NCBI GenBank assembly: GCA_903934295.1 | Contig: CAIZNI010000065.1 | Span: 1 to 64,000, forward strand | DNA: 64,000 nt | Reading direction: 5' to 3' | Origin: an uncultured beta proteobacterium | GTDB taxonomy: Bacteria > Pseudomonadota > Gammaproteobacteria > Burkholderiales > Burkholderiaceae_E | In this document: one piece after another, positions 1 through 9,829 of the stretch | Position numbering within the stretch: the first letter of the stretch is position 1 | How the letters are laid out: the number at the start of each line of letters is the position of its first letter | Translations under genes and position numbers: made by a program | The notes under the pieces: model-generated | The model's database searches: none | Told to the model about the DNA's origin: nothing | What the model saw: only the letters and a program-made list of their open reading frames with translations

Positions 1-1875
1 GAACCAGCCGCCCAGGGCGGTGTCGTGGATTTCGCAGGGCAGCCCGTCGGTGGCACGGACGGCTTCGGTGGCCAGCCGCAGCGCGGCCAGCGGCTGGCCA
101 CCGAATATCGACTTGAAGGTGCGGTTGGCAAACAGCAGTTCGTGCGGCGTCTGGGTCTCGGATGCCGGCAGCGGCGCGGGATCGCGGTCCGACAGCACCC
201 AGATGGCGGCGTCGAGTTCATCGAGGACGGTGGTGAATCGTTCGTGGGCGGCCGCGAGCGCGCCGCGGATTCGTTTCGGCTCGGTGATGTCGGTGATCGA
301 GCTCATCCAGCCGGTCTGCAGTCCGTCGCGCCCGACCAGCGGTGAAACATACATGCGGGCATCGAAGGAGCCGCCGTCGCGGCGGTGGATCCGAACCTCG
401 AAGCCGGCCACCGGCGCCGCGCCGCTCAGGACCCTGTCGAGATTGCGCCACTGCGCGCTCAGATCGTCGGGGGGCCAGTAAGGGTAGGGGGGCGCGCAGC
501 CGACCAGCTCCTCGCTGGTGTATCCGGTCATCTCGCAGAAGGCCCGGTTCACCGACAGGATGCGGCCCTTCGAATCGAAGGCGCGCATCCCGGTCAGCAT
601 CGAGTCCTCCATGGCTCGCCGAAACGTGGTCTCGGCGGCCAGGTCATTCTCGACCGACTTGCGCTCGGTCACGTCGTGCGCGACGCCATACAGGGACCGG
701 ATCTCGCCTTCCGGATCGCCGCGCAGCGACCATTGCAGCCATCGCCAGCTGTCCAGGTGCTCGAAGCGGGCTTCGAAGTCGGCGCCGGGGCTGTCGCGCC
801 GGCAGGCCCTTTGCAGGGCGGACTCCACGGCGGGGCGGTCGTCCGGATGGGTCAGGCTCGGCAACGTGCGGTTTTCGGCCTTCTCGCCGAACAAGGCCAG
901 GAAAGCCGGGTTGACCCGTTCGAAGCGCCCGCGTTCGTCGAGCACGCACATCAGGTCGCCCGACAGGCGGAACAGGCGGTCGCGCTCGGCCTCGGCGTGC
1001 AGGCGCCGGCGGGCGTGGCGCCACAGCAGTGCCAGACTGCCGGCGCTGGCCAGCGAGAGGCCGAACACCGCCAGCAGAAGGCTGCGCTCGATCAGCGCCG
1101 GGCGGTCATCGAAGACATGGGCCCGAAGCCGCACGCCGCGCCCCGGCGGATCGAGCGGCAATTCGTAGCTCAGGTTGGCCTCGTGGATGCGCCGCGGGGA
1201 GGAGCTCACCAGCACATTGCCGCCTTCGTCGGTCAGCGCGATCTGATAGCGCTCGCGCACCGCCGCCGACAGATCGTCGGTGATCAGCCGGGACAGCGAA
1301 TACCCGGCGACCAGCGATCCGCCGAAGACGCCTTCGCGCAACACCGGCGCGTGCAGTTCCACCAGCAGCTCGTTGTTGTCGCCCAGGAAGGGTGCCGAGT
1401 AGCTGGCGCGGCGCTCATCGCGGGCTTCATGAAACGTGCCGAAGCCCGCCGAGTCGTCGAGCCGCGTGCCCGGCGCGCGCATCGACAGGCCTGGCGACCC
1501 CCTTGCGGCGAGCATCCAGCGCACCTTGCGATCGGCATCCACGAAGGCGAGGTAGTCGATCCCGGGGTTGCGAGCCAGAAGATCGCGCGCGCTCGAGCCG
1601 GGGGTCTCCGCGGCTTCCGGCAGCACCCATTCGGGCGCGGCGGTCATCATTTCCTCGCGGCCTTCGCGCAGCTTCAGACGAATCGATTGCTGCGCCCACT
1701 CGATGTCGCGGTAAAGGGTCTGGCGCTGCTGCTCGTCTTCGACGCGGTGCAGGTACCAGAAGAACGCGCCCATCAACACTGCGAACGCCACCAGTCCGGT
1801 GGCGTGAGTGAGCGTGAACCACTTGATCGCACGCAGTTCGGCGCGAAGCGGGTTGTCCAGTGGGGGCAGGCGCAT
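1..1875 (-). CDS. PAS-domain membrane sensor (probable histidine kinase), C-terminus outside window
   Basis: An uninterrupted frame of 625 codons runs from the ATG at 1875 past the left edge of the window. The N-terminus (MRLPPLDNPLRAELRAIKWF) is followed by one membrane segment (about residues 21-38, VAFAVLMGAFFWYLH), an extracytoplasmic sensor region (about 40-250), and a second membrane segment at about 260-280 (SLLLAVFGLSLASAGSLALLW). Three PAS/PAC units follow; the first two end in typical PAC motifs (VAHDVTERK, SITDITEPK) and the third is cut by the edge. The kinase or cyclase output domain would lie beyond position 1, so the output type is inferred. It is divergent from aceE, a position in which Burkholderiales often carry a PAS sensor kinase; a role in sensing carbon or redox state is a guess. 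A diguanylate cyclase is the main alternative. Confidence 0.8.
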   Translation of the reverse strand, partial: MRLPPLDNPLRAELRAIKWFTLTHATGLVAFAVLMGAFFWYLHRVEDEQQRQTLYRDIEWAQQSIRLKLREGREEMMTAAPEWVLPEAAETPGSSARDLLARNPGIDYLAFVDADRKVRWMLAARGSPGLSMRAPGTRLDDSAGFGTFHEARDERRASYSAPFLGDNNELLVELHAPVLREGVFGGSLVAGYSLSRLITDDLSAAVRERYQIALTDEGGNVLVSSSPRRIHEANLSYELPLDPPGRGVRLRAHVFDDRPALIERSLLLAVFGLSLASAGSLALLWRHARRRLHAEAERDRLFRLSGDLMCVLDERGRFERVNPAFLALFGEKAENRTLPSLTHPDDRPAVESALQRACRRDSPGADFEARFEHLDSWRWLQWSLRGDPEGEIRSLYGVAHDVTERKSVENDLAAETTFRRAMEDSMLTGMRAFDSKGRILSVNRAFCEMTGYTSEELVGCAPPYPYWPPDDLSAQWRNLDRVLSGAAPVAGFEVRIHRRDGGSFDARMYVSPLVGRDGLQTGWMSSITDITEPKRIRGALAAAHERFTTVLDELDAAIWVLSDRDPAPLPASETQTPHELLFANRTFKSIFGGQPLAALRLATEAVRATDGLPCEIHDTALGGWF

Positions 1876-1951
1876 GGTGCAGGTCAGTGTAGGGGCGCTT
1901 TGGCGCCTTCGTCCATGGTGCCTTGGCGCGGATCCCCACATCGTGCAATTA

Positions 1952-1993
1952 AAATTCCACGATACGGAATAACGTTGCGTATCGTGCAAATTT
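1952..1993. promoter_or_regulatory. Inverted repeat in the PAS-sensor/aceE divergent promoter region
   Basis: AAATTCCACGATAC (1952-1965) faces GTATCGTGCAAATTT (1979-1993), an almost perfect dyad of about 14 bp arms around a 13-nt spacer. It is AT-richer than its surroundings and lies about 92 bp upstream of the aceE ATG and 77 bp from the sensor start. The dyad is plainly visible; use as an operator or activator site is inferred. It does not resemble the ATTGGTnnnACCAAT site of E. coli PdhR. The internal TTCC-N7-GGAA could suit an IclR-type regulator, but that is speculation. Confidence 0.6.
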
Positions 1994-2084
1994 GTCTTGT
2001 GCTGGGAAATGTCGCTCTCTAGAATCGACCGCACAACGAAAGGGTGCGCCGTGCGCCCTGAATCTACCGCCCTCGGGGGAGACC

Positions 2085-4793
2085 ATGTCCGCTGTACCCA
2101 GTTCGCTGCCGGCCACCCAGAACCCGGCTGATCCCGATCCCGTCGAAACCCAGGAGTGGCTCGATGCCCTGGAAGCGGTGATCGATCGTGAAGGTCCCGA
2201 TCGCGCCCACTTCCTGCTCGAGTCGCTGACCGAGAAGGCCCGCCGTTCGGGCGCCTTCATCCCGTTCTCGGCCAACACCGCCTACATCAACACCATCCCG
2301 GTGCAACTCGAAGCGCGTTCGCCGGGCAATGCCGAATTCGAAGAGCGCATCCGTTCGTATATCCGCTGGAACGCGATGGCGATGGTGGTGCGCGCCAATC
2401 GGCACAATCCGCCCGACGGAGGGGATCTGGGCGGGCACATCGCGTCGTTCGCTTCGCTGGCCACCATGATCGGTGCCGGCATGAACCATTTCTGGCATGC
2501 GCCCCACGAGGGGCATGGCGGTGACCTCGTCTACTTCCAGGGGCATTCGGCGCCCGGCATCTACGGGCGCGCTTTCCTGGAGGGCCGTCTGTCCGAGGAC
2601 CAGCTCCTCAACTTCCGCCAGGAGGTGGACGGGAAGGGGCTTTCTTCCTACCCGCATCCGAAGCTGATGCCCGATTTCTGGCAGTTCCCGACGGTGTCGA
2701 TGGGCCTGGGACCACTGACCGCGATCTACCAGGCGCGCTTTCTCAAGTACCTGCATGCGCGCGGCATCGCCGACACCAGCAACCGCAAGGTCTGGGTTTT
2801 CTGCGGTGATGGCGAGATGGACGAACCCGAGTCGCTGGGCGCCATCGGGCTGGCGGCGCGCGAGAAGCTGGACAACCTGATCTTCGTGGTGAACTGCAAC
2901 CTGCAGCGCCTCGATGGTCCGGTGCGCGGCAACGGCAAGATCATCCAGGAGCTCGAGGGCGAGTTTCGCGGCTCGGGCTGGAACGTCATCAAGCTGCTGT
3001 GGGGCTCGTACTGGGATCCGCTGCTGGCGCGCGACAAGGACGGCATCCTGCAGCGGGTGATGGAAGAGACGGTCGACGGCGAGTACCAGGCTTACAAGGC
3101 CAATGACGGCGCCTATGTTCGCCGGCATTTTTTCGGCAAGCATCCGAAGCTGCTCGAGATGGTGTCGCGCATGACCGATGACGACATCTGGCGGCTCAAT
3201 CGCGGCGGGCATGATCCCCACAAGGTCTACGCCGCCTTCTCGGCGGCGGCCCAGCACCGCGGCCAGCCGACGGTGGTTCTGGCCAAGACGGTCAAGGGCT
3301 ATGGCATGGGGCGCGCCGGCGAGGCCAAGAACCCCACCCATCAGCTCAAAAAACTGGACGCTCAGAGCATCCGCGAGTTCCGCGACCGTTTCGCGATTCC
3401 GATCCCCGACGACCGCCTCGAGGAGCTGCCGCTGTTCAGGCCCGCCGAGGACTCGCCGGAGATGAAGTACATGCACGAGCGCCGCGCCGCGCTCGGCGGC
3501 TACCTGCCGCAGCGCCGCCGCCAGGCTGACGAGCAACTGGTGGTGCCGGCGCTGTCGGCGCTGCAGGCGGTGCTCGATCCGACCCCCGAGGGTCGTGAGA
3601 TTTCGACCACCCAGGCGTTCGTGCGGGTGCTGACCGCGCTGTTGCGCGACAAGTCGCTGGGGCCGCGCGTGGTGCCGATCGTGCCCGACGAGGCGCGCAC
3701 CTTCGGCATGGAAGGCATGTTCCGCCAGCTGGGCATCTACGCGCCCGAAGGCCAGAAGTACACGCCGGTCGACAAGGACCAGGTCATGTACTACCGCGAG
3801 GACAAGGCCGGCCAGATCCTGGAGGAGGGCATCAACGAGGCCGGCGCGTTCAGCTCCTGGATCGCTGCCGCCACCTCCTACTCCACCAACAACCGGCAGA
3901 TGCTGCCGTTCTACATCTACTACTCGATGTTCGGCTTCCAGCGCGTCGGCGATCTCGCCTGGGCGGCCGGCGACATGCAGGCGCGCGGCTTCCTGCTCGG
4001 GGGCACGGCCGGGCGGACCACCCTCAACGGCGAGGGGCTGCAGCACGAGGACGGCCACAGCCACATCCTGTCGTCGACGATTCCGAACTGCGTCTCCTAC
4101 GACCCGACCTTCGCGCACGAACTCGCCGTCATCATCCACGACGGTCTGGAGCGCATGGTCACCCGCCGCGAGAATGTCTTCTACTACCTCACGGTGATGA
4201 ACGAGAACTATCCCCACCCGGGTCTGCGGGCCGGCGACCAGGAAGGCATCGTGCGCGGCGCCTACCTGCTGCAGCCCGGCGCGGCCGGGACGACGCGGGT
4301 TCAGCTGATGGGGTCGGGCACCATCCTGCGCGAGGTGATGGCGGCCGCGCGCTTGCTCGAGGAAGACTGGCAGGTCGCGGCCGACGTCTGGAGCGTGACC
4401 AGCTTTACCGAGCTGCGCCGTGACGGTCTCGAGTGCGAGCGCTGGAACCTGCTCCATCCGACCGAGACCCAGCGCGTGCCCTTCGTCACCCAGCAGCTCG
4501 AGGCCCACCCGGGTCCGATCGTGGCCTCGACCGACTACATGAAGCTCTTCGCCGATCAGATCCGACCGTTCGTGCCGCGAGGGCGCGATTATCGGGTGCT
4601 GGGCACCGACGGGTTCGGGCGCTCCGACTTCCGGGCCAAGCTGCGCGAGCACTTCGAGGTCAACCGCCACTTCGTGGTGGTTGCGGCGCTCAGGGCGCTG
4701 GCCGATGAGGGCGCGGTGCCGCTCAAGACGGTGGCCGACGCGATCCGCCAGTACGGGATCGACCCGGGCAAGACCAACCCGCTGACCGCCTGA
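2085..4793 (+). CDS. aceE: Pyruvate dehydrogenase E1 component (homodimeric type)
   Basis: 902 residues, close to the roughly 890 of enterobacterial AceE. It decarboxylates pyruvate with thiamine diphosphate and reductively acetylates the lipoyl groups of E2. The ThDP/Mg motif is clear: GDGE at about residue 241 running to NCNLQRLDGPV at about 270. The C-terminal half has the transketolase-like pyrimidine-binding and C-terminal domains. The start was set at the ATG at 2085 (MSAVPSSLPATQNP) because GGGGGAG lies just upstream; the frame is open further 5' but that part has no family character. It heads the operon aceE-aceF-lpdA, with an 10-nt gap to aceF. A dyad upstream is the likely control site. 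Confidence 0.97.
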   Translation: MSAVPSSLPATQNPADPDPVETQEWLDALEAVIDREGPDRAHFLLESLTEKARRSGAFIPFSANTAYINTIPVQLEARSPGNAEFEERIRSYIRWNAMAMVVRANRHNPPDGGDLGGHIASFASLATMIGAGMNHFWHAPHEGHGGDLVYFQGHSAPGIYGRAFLEGRLSEDQLLNFRQEVDGKGLSSYPHPKLMPDFWQFPTVSMGLGPLTAIYQARFLKYLHARGIADTSNRKVWVFCGDGEMDEPESLGAIGLAAREKLDNLIFVVNCNLQRLDGPVRGNGKIIQELEGEFRGSGWNVIKLLWGSYWDPLLARDKDGILQRVMEETVDGEYQAYKANDGAYVRRHFFGKHPKLLEMVSRMTDDDIWRLNRGGHDPHKVYAAFSAAAQHRGQPTVVLAKTVKGYGMGRAGEAKNPTHQLKKLDAQSIREFRDRFAIPIPDDRLEELPLFRPAEDSPEMKYMHERRAALGGYLPQRRRQADEQLVVPALSALQAVLDPTPEGREISTTQAFVRVLTALLRDKSLGPRVVPIVPDEARTFGMEGMFRQLGIYAPEGQKYTPVDKDQVMYYREDKAGQILEEGINEAGAFSSWIAAATSYSTNNRQMLPFYIYYSMFGFQRVGDLAWAAGDMQARGFLLGGTAGRTTLNGEGLQHEDGHSHILSSTIPNCVSYDPTFAHELAVIIHDGLERMVTRRENVFYYLTVMNENYPHPGLRAGDQEGIVRGAYLLQPGAAGTTRVQLMGSGTILREVMAAARLLEEDWQVAADVWSVTSFTELRRDGLECERWNLLHPTETQRVPFVTQQLEAHPGPIVASTDYMKLFADQIRPFVPRGRDYRVLGTDGFGRSDFRAKLREHFEVNRHFVVVAALRALADEGAVPLKTVADAIRQYGIDPGKTNPLTA

Positions 4794-4803
4794 GAGCCGC
4801 ACC

Positions 4804-6252
4804 ATGAGCCAGATGATCGAAGTGCGGGTGCCGGACATCGGTGATTTCGACGAGGTCGAAGTGATCGAGGTGCTGGTCAAGCCGGGTGACACGGTGGCGG
4901 CGGAGCAGTCGCTGATCACGGTGGAGTCGGACAAGGCGTCGATGGAGATACCGTCGTCGGCGGCCGGGGTGGTGAAGGCGCTGCGGGTCGCGGTCGGCGA
5001 CAAGGTGGCCAAGGGCAGCGTGGTGCTGGAGCTCGAGGAGGCGTTGGTGGCAGTCGCGCCGGCCGCGGTGGCGGTGGCGCCTCGAACCGAATCGCCGCTG
5101 GCTGCAGCGCCGGCGGCTGCTGCAACGGCGGCTGCTGCAACAGCGGCTGCAGCAACGGCGGCTGTCGCAACAGCGGCTGTTGCGCAGGCGGCCGTGCCGC
5201 ACACGGCGAATGCCGTCGTGCCCGCGGTCGACCGGTCCGGTGCGTCCGAGGGCCCGGAGCCGTCCGCGGGTGAGGCTCGCGCTCACCCGGTGCCGGCCGA
5301 TCTGCCCGGTGAGACCGTCCAGGTGGTCAAGCCGCATGCCTCGCCATCGGTGCGCCAGTTCGCCCGCGAACTCGGTGTCGATCTGCACCGGGTGCGTGGC
5401 ACGGGTCCCCGGCAGCGCATCCTGCATGAGGATGTCCGCGCGTTCGTGAAGGTCGCGGTGACGCAGGCGGCGAGTCCGCCGGCCAGCGCGGCCCCTGCGC
5501 CGTCGGCCAATGGCGCGGCGCTCGGGTTGCTGGCCTGGCCGAAGGTCGACTTCGCCAAGTTCGGTCCGGTGCAGGCGCGGCCGCTGTCGCGCATCCGCAA
5601 GATCTCCGGGGCGAACCTGCATCGCAACTGGGTGATGATTCCGCACGTCACCAACCATGACGATGCCGACATCACCGATCTCGAGGCGTTCCGGGTCCAG
5701 CTGAACCGGGAAAACGAGAAGAGCGGCGTGAAGCTGACCATGCTCGCCTTCCTGATCAAGGCCTGCGTGTCGGCGCTGCAGCGGTTTCCCGAGTTCAATG
5801 CCTCGCTCGAGGGCGACTCGCTGGTGTTCAAGCAGTACTTCCACATCGGCTTCGCGGCGGACACGCCCAATGGGCTGGTGGTGCCGGTGGTGCGTGATGC
5901 CGACCAGAAAGGTGTTCTGCAGATCGCCCGCGAAACCGCCGAACTCGCGGCGCGCGCCCGCGACGGCAAGTTGAGTCCCGGCGACATGCAGGGGGGCTGC
6001 TTCTCGATCTCGAGCCTGGGCGGCATCGGGGGCACCTATTTCACCCCGATCATCAACGCGCCCGAGGTGGCGATCCTGGGCGTTTGCCGCTCGGCGTTGC
6101 GCCCGGTGTGGGATGGCGCCCAGTTCGCGCCACGCCTCACGCTGCCGCTGTCGCTGTCCTACGATCACCGGGTGATCGATGGCGCCGCGGCCGCGCGATT
6201 CAATGCCCATCTGGGCCAGGTGCTGGCCGATTTCCGGCGGGTGCTGCTGTGA
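4804..6252 (+). CDS. aceF: Dihydrolipoyl acetyltransferase, E2 of pyruvate dehydrogenase
   Basis: 482 residues: core of the pyruvate dehydrogenase complex, moving acetyl groups from lipoyl-lysine to CoA. Order: one lipoyl domain (about 1-78, lipoyl lysine K44 in [10 protein letters not shown]), a very Ala-rich linker (about 95-130), the E1/E3-binding domain (about 178-215, [17 protein letters not shown]) and the catalytic domain ending with the active-site motif HRVIDG at about 455. It has only one lipoyl domain, fewer than many proteobacterial E2s, but a second sits on the E3 subunit encoded next door. DNA of the lipoyl domain is almost identical to that at the start of lpdA, suggesting gene conversion. 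Confidence 0.96.
   Translation: MSQMIEVRVPDIGDFDEVEVIEVLVKPGDTVAAEQSLITVESDKASMEIPSSAAGVVKALRVAVGDKVAKGSVVLELEEALVAVAPAAVAVAPRTESPLAAAPAAAATAAAATAAAATAAVATAAVAQAAVPHTANAVVPAVDRSGASEGPEPSAGEARAHPVPADLPGETVQVVKPHASPSVRQFARELGVDLHRVRGTGPRQRILHEDVRAFVKVAVTQAASPPASAAPAPSANGAALGLLAWPKVDFAKFGPVQARPLSRIRKISGANLHRNWVMIPHVTNHDDADITDLEAFRVQLNRENEKSGVKLTMLAFLIKACVSALQRFPEFNASLEGDSLVFKQYFHIGFAADTPNGLVVPVVRDADQKGVLQIARETAELAARARDGKLSPGDMQGGCFSISSLGGIGGTYFTPIINAPEVAILGVCRSALRPVWDGAQFAPRLTLPLSLSYDHRVIDGAAAARFNAHLGQVLADFRRVLL
5113..5187 (+). repeat. Five tandem 15-bp units in the aceF linker
   Basis: Five consecutive 15-bp units of the form gcggctgctgcaacg encode AAAAT-like pentapeptides in the flexible Ala-rich linker of E2. 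Units 1-3 differ at one or two bases and units 4-5 drift further. Such linkers give the swinging lipoyl arm mobility; the DNA repeat is a likely site of slippage and length variation between strains. Confidence 0.85.
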
Positions 6253-6280
6253 GCCGGGTTTCTGTGTCGGAGCGTCAGCC

Positions 6281-8095
6281 ATGAGCCAGATGATCGAGGT
6301 GCGGGTGCCGGACATCGGCGATGTCGACGAGGTCGACGTGATCGAGGTGCTGGTCAAGCCGGGTGACACGGTGGTGGCGGAGCAGTCGCTGATCACGGTG
6401 GAGTCGGACAAGGCGTCGATGGAGATACCGTCGTCGGCGGCCGGGGTGGTGAAGGCGCTGCGGGTCGCGGTCGGCGACAAGGTGACCAAGGGCAGCCTCG
6501 TGCTCGAACTCGAGGTCGCTGGTGCGTCGCCGCCCGCGCCGGTCGACCTGGCGCCCTCGGCGCAGGCGCCCGTGCCGGTTGGCGCAGCGGCGCCGACGCC
6601 GACGCCGCCTTCGTCGGCAGGGCCTTCAGTCGGCCCTGCGCCGTCCGCGGCGCTGCCCTTCGACACCGATTGCGACCTGCTGGTCCTGGGCGGTGGCCCC
6701 GGCGGCTACTCGGCAGCCTTTCGCGCGGCCGACCTGGGCCTGAAGGTGGTGATCGTCGAGCGTTATGCGGTGCTGGGCGGCGTTTGCCTGAACGTCGGCT
6801 GCATCCCCTCCAAGGCGCTGCTCCATGTGGCCGCGGTGATGGACGAGGCCCGCTCGCTGGCGGCGCACGGCATCGACTTCGGTACACCGGCGATCGATCT
6901 CGACGGGCTGCGCGGCTGGAAGGAAAAGGTCGTCGGCAAGCTCACCGGCGGGCTGGCCGGCATGGCGCGCGCCCGCAAGACCGAGATCATCCGTGGCATC
7001 GGCAGCTTCCTCGATCCGCATCACGTCGAGATCGAACTGACCACCGGCACCGGTCAGGACCGGACCGGCGAGCGGCGCACCGTGCGATTCCGTCACGCGA
7101 TCATCGCGGTCGGCAGTCAGCCGGTGAAGCTGCCGTTCCTGCCCGACGACCCGCGCATCATCGATTCGACCGGGGCGCTCGAACTGCGCCAGCGGCCGGG
7201 CCGCCTGCTGGTGATCGGCGGGGGCATCATCGGCCTGGAGATGGGCACCGTCTATTCGACCCTGGGCGCGAGCCTGGACGTGGTCGAGATGCAGGACGGT
7301 CTGATGACCGGTGCTGATCGCGACCTGGTGCGGGTTTGGCAGAAGTTCAACGAGAAGCGCTTCGGTCGCCTGATGCTGCGCACGCGCACGGTGCGGGTCG
7401 AGGCACAGCCCGAAGGCATCCGCGTCTGGTTCGAGGGCGAGAATGCGCCCCCGGAACCGCAACTCTATGACCTCGTCCTGTCCGCGGTCGGGCGCACCCC
7501 GAACGGCGGCCTGATCGGCGCGCAGCGGGCGGGGGTGCCGGTCGACGCGCGCGGTTTCATCGCGGTCGATCGCCAGATGCGCACCAGCGTGCCGCACATC
7601 TTCGCGATCGGCGATGTGGTGGGTCAGCCGATGCTGGCTCACAAGGCGGTCCACGAGGGGCATGTCGCCGCCGAGGCCGCGGCCGGCCACAAGGCGTATT
7701 TCGATGCCCGGGTGATCCCGTCGGTGGCTTACACCGACCCGGAAATCGCTTGGGTCGGCCTGACCGAAGACGAGGCTCGGGCAGGCGGGATCCCGGTGCG
7801 CAAGGGCCTGCTGCCCTGGGCCGCTTCGGGTCGGGCGATCGCCAACGGCCGTGACGAAGGCTTCACCAAGCTGCTGTTCGATGAGCAGACCGGGCGCATC
7901 CTGGGGGGCGGCATCGTCGGGACCCATGCAGGCGACATGATCGGCGAAGTGGCCCTGGCCATCGAGATGGGCGCCGACGCGGTGGACATTGGCCGCACGA
8001 TCCACCCGCATCCGACGCTGGGCGAGTCGATCGGCCTGGCCGCCGAGGTCGCGCAAGGCGTCTGCACCGACGTGCCGCCGCCGCGCAAGCGTTGA
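6281..8095 (+). CDS. lpdA: Dihydrolipoyl dehydrogenase (E3) with N-terminal lipoyl domain
   Basis: 604 residues, about 130 longer than a plain E3 because residues 1-78 form a lipoyl domain (lipoyl lysine K44), joined by a Pro/Ala-rich linker (about 82-125) to a complete FAD disulfide oxidoreductase. The redox pair is C169/C174 in [12 protein letters not shown], and the catalytic H577-E582 pair lies in HPHPTLGE. It reoxidises dihydrolipoamide with NAD+. A lipoyl-E3 fusion is known from Neisseria and betaproteobacteria. The start is the ATG at 6281, which begins with the same MSQMIEV as aceF. It is the third gene of the pyruvate dehydrogenase operon, 28 nt after aceF. Confidence 0.96.
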   Translation: MSQMIEVRVPDIGDVDEVDVIEVLVKPGDTVVAEQSLITVESDKASMEIPSSAAGVVKALRVAVGDKVTKGSLVLELEVAGASPPAPVDLAPSAQAPVPVGAAAPTPTPPSSAGPSVGPAPSAALPFDTDCDLLVLGGGPGGYSAAFRAADLGLKVVIVERYAVLGGVCLNVGCIPSKALLHVAAVMDEARSLAAHGIDFGTPAIDLDGLRGWKEKVVGKLTGGLAGMARARKTEIIRGIGSFLDPHHVEIELTTGTGQDRTGERRTVRFRHAIIAVGSQPVKLPFLPDDPRIIDSTGALELRQRPGRLLVIGGGIIGLEMGTVYSTLGASLDVVEMQDGLMTGADRDLVRVWQKFNEKRFGRLMLRTRTVRVEAQPEGIRVWFEGENAPPEPQLYDLVLSAVGRTPNGGLIGAQRAGVPVDARGFIAVDRQMRTSVPHIFAIGDVVGQPMLAHKAVHEGHVAAEAAAGHKAYFDARVIPSVAYTDPEIAWVGLTEDEARAGGIPVRKGLLPWAASGRAIANGRDEGFTKLLFDEQTGRILGGGIVGTHAGDMIGEVALAIEMGADAVDIGRTIHPHPTLGESIGLAAEVAQGVCTDVPPPRKR

Positions 8096-8160
8096 TCGTT
8101 ACCGACCCGCAGCCGCTTTTTCCGGGCAAAATAAGTGCCCCAGCGCGGAGATCCCGACCC

Positions 8161-9081
8161 ATGAGCACCCGAACCCGAATTTTCATCGACGGCGAAGCCG
8201 GCACCACCGGTCTGGGCATCCGCGAGCGCCTCCAGGGGCTCGACCGGGTGGAGCTGGTCTCGATCGCCGCCGAGTCCCGCAAGGATCCGGCGGCCAAGCG
8301 GGCGCTGATGGCGGACGTCGATCTGGTGGTGCTGTGCCTGCACGACGATGCCGCCCGCGAGACGGTGGCGCTGGCCGATTCGATGGGTGATCAGGCGCCG
8401 CGCCTGCTCGATGCCAGCAGTGCCCACCGCGTGGCGCCGGGCTGGGTCTATGGGTTCGCCGAGATGGCGCCGGGCCAGCGCGAGTCGATCCGCGCGGCTG
8501 CCCGCGTGGCCAACCCCGGCTGCTATCCGACCGGGGCCATCGCCTTGTTGCGTCCGCTGGTCGATGCCGGCGTCCTGCCGCCCGACTATCCGGTCGCGAT
8601 TCCCGCGGTCAGCGGCTACAGCGGGGGCGGCCGGTCGATGATCGAGGCGCACGAGGGTGGTCAGGCGCCGGCGTTCGAGCTCTATGGCCTGAGCCTGGAG
8701 CACAAGCATCTGCCCGAGATCCACCATTACGCGGGCCTGTCGCGTCGTCCGATCTTTCTGCCGTCGGTGGGCAGTTTCCGTCAGGGCATGCTGGTCACGA
8801 TTGCGCTGCACCTCGATCTGCTCAACGGACGACCGAGCGGGCGCCAACTGCACGAGATCCTGGCGGCGCGCTACGCCGGCAGCACCGAGGTACGGGTAGT
8901 GGCGGTCGAAGCCGACACCCGCATCGAACCCGAGGCCCTGAACGACACAGACACGATGGAGCTTCGCGTGTTCGCCAACGAGTCCCGCGGTCAGGCGGTG
9001 CTGGTGGCACGGCTGGACAACCTGGGCAAGGGGGCTTCCGGTGCGGCGGTCCAGAACATCCGGCTGATGTTCGGGCTGTAG
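8161..9081 (+). CDS. argC: N-acetyl-gamma-glutamyl-phosphate reductase, type 2
   Basis: 306 residues, the length of the short (type 2) ArgC family. It reduces N-acetylglutamyl phosphate to the semialdehyde in arginine synthesis, using NADPH. The N-terminal Rossmann segment reads [18 protein letters not shown], and the acylated cysteine is C121 in [19 protein letters not shown] follows, as in the family. It is in the same direction as lpdA with a 65-nt gap, so it may be partly read from the aceE promoter or from its own. The functional link with pyruvate dehydrogenase is not obvious; argH lies 3.6 kb away on the other strand. Confidence 0.95.
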   Translation: MSTRTRIFIDGEAGTTGLGIRERLQGLDRVELVSIAAESRKDPAAKRALMADVDLVVLCLHDDAARETVALADSMGDQAPRLLDASSAHRVAPGWVYGFAEMAPGQRESIRAAARVANPGCYPTGAIALLRPLVDAGVLPPDYPVAIPAVSGYSGGGRSMIEAHEGGQAPAFELYGLSLEHKHLPEIHHYAGLSRRPIFLPSVGSFRQGMLVTIALHLDLLNGRPSGRQLHEILAARYAGSTEVRVVAVEADTRIEPEALNDTDTMELRVFANESRGQAVLVARLDNLGKGASGAAVQNIRLMFGL

Positions 9082-9091
9082 GCGCCGCCGG

Positions 9092-9110
9092 CCCCGGGCG
9101 CGGCCCGGGG
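9092..9110 (+). terminator. Hairpin after argC, possible terminator
   Basis: Perfect 8-bp stem CCCCGGGC/GCCCGGGG with a GCG loop, 10 nt after the argC stop. The only T-tract, TTTT, comes about 8 nt later, so it is a weak intrinsic terminator at best. Confidence 0.5.
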
Positions 9111-9251
9111 TGCGTGCCGTTTTCGGACGCCGCCGGTGCATCATCGGCGCGGCCACCGCGAAAGGGATAACCCTATGCGGTTTCGCGGGTGAAAAACCAT
9201 TACATTTACGGGTCGTCCGAAGCGCGGACCGTCACCGGAGAACAACTCGCC

Positions 9252-9791
9252 ATGAAGAGTCTTCTGCCCTTATCGCATGCCATCGACAAGTTGAACACGC
9301 ATGTGGGCACGCTCGCCGTCTGGGCGGTGTTCATCTCCTGCATGGTCTCGGCGGGCAACGCGACCATCCGCTACCTGTTCGATTCGAGTTCCAACGCGTG
9401 GCTGGAATTGCAGTGGTACCTGTTCAGCGTCACGGTGATGCTCGGCGCAGCAGTCGTGCTTCGTCTGAATGAGCATGTCCGGGTCGACGTCCTGTATGGA
9501 CGTGGTTCGGGCACGCGCAAGGCAGCCATCGACTTGTTCGGCATGATCTTCTTCCTGATGCCGGCCGCGCTCCTGATGATCTGGATGTCCTGGCCCTGGT
9601 TCCTCGATTCCTACGTCCACAACGAAATGTCGAGCAACGCGGGCGGCCTGGTCCGCTGGCCGGTCAAGTTGCTGGTGCCGCTGGGCTTCACCCTGCTGTC
9701 GCTGCAGGGCATCTCCGAGATCATCAAGCGCATCTGCTTCCTGCAGGGCACCTATCAGATGGATCTCCAGTACGAGCGCCCGCTGCAGTAA
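9252..9791 (+). CDS. TRAP transporter small membrane subunit (DctQ family)
   Basis: 179 residues with four predicted membrane segments (for example AVWAVFISCMVSAGNATIRY and LFGMIFFLMPAALLMIW), the layout of DctQ subunits that pair with the large DctM permease in sodium-driven TRAP uptake. I chose the ATG at 9252 (MKSLLPLSHAID) because GGAG lies 11 nt upstream; a GTG at 9189 would add 21 residues without hydrophobic or conserved content. The DctM gene follows after 38 nt. The binding protein is encoded on the other strand beyond a shared terminator. Confidence 0.88.
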   Translation: MKSLLPLSHAIDKLNTHVGTLAVWAVFISCMVSAGNATIRYLFDSSSNAWLELQWYLFSVTVMLGAAVVLRLNEHVRVDVLYGRGSGTRKAAIDLFGMIFFLMPAALLMIWMSWPWFLDSYVHNEMSSNAGGLVRWPVKLLVPLGFTLLSLQGISEIIKRICFLQGTYQMDLQYERPLQ

Positions 9792-9829
9792 TCAGCGCAT
9801 CCAGCCTACTTTCCCGCGAGCGATACAAG

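Noticed and set aside
385-2022. Rightward frame of 545 codons over the PAS sensor gene
   Set aside because: The leftward frame gives membrane helices and PAS/PAC motifs; the rightward one is His/Gln/Arg-rich shadow sequence.
5113-5187. Tandem units considered as a CRISPR-like array
   Set aside because: Units are contiguous, 15 bp and in frame inside a coding linker; there are no spacers.
2064-5204. Very long open frame antisense to aceE and the start of aceF (over 1,000 codons)
   Set aside because: Mirror of a strongly biased GC-rich coding region; the sense strand encodes clear AceE and AceF with all motifs, the antisense product is low-complexity and has no family features.
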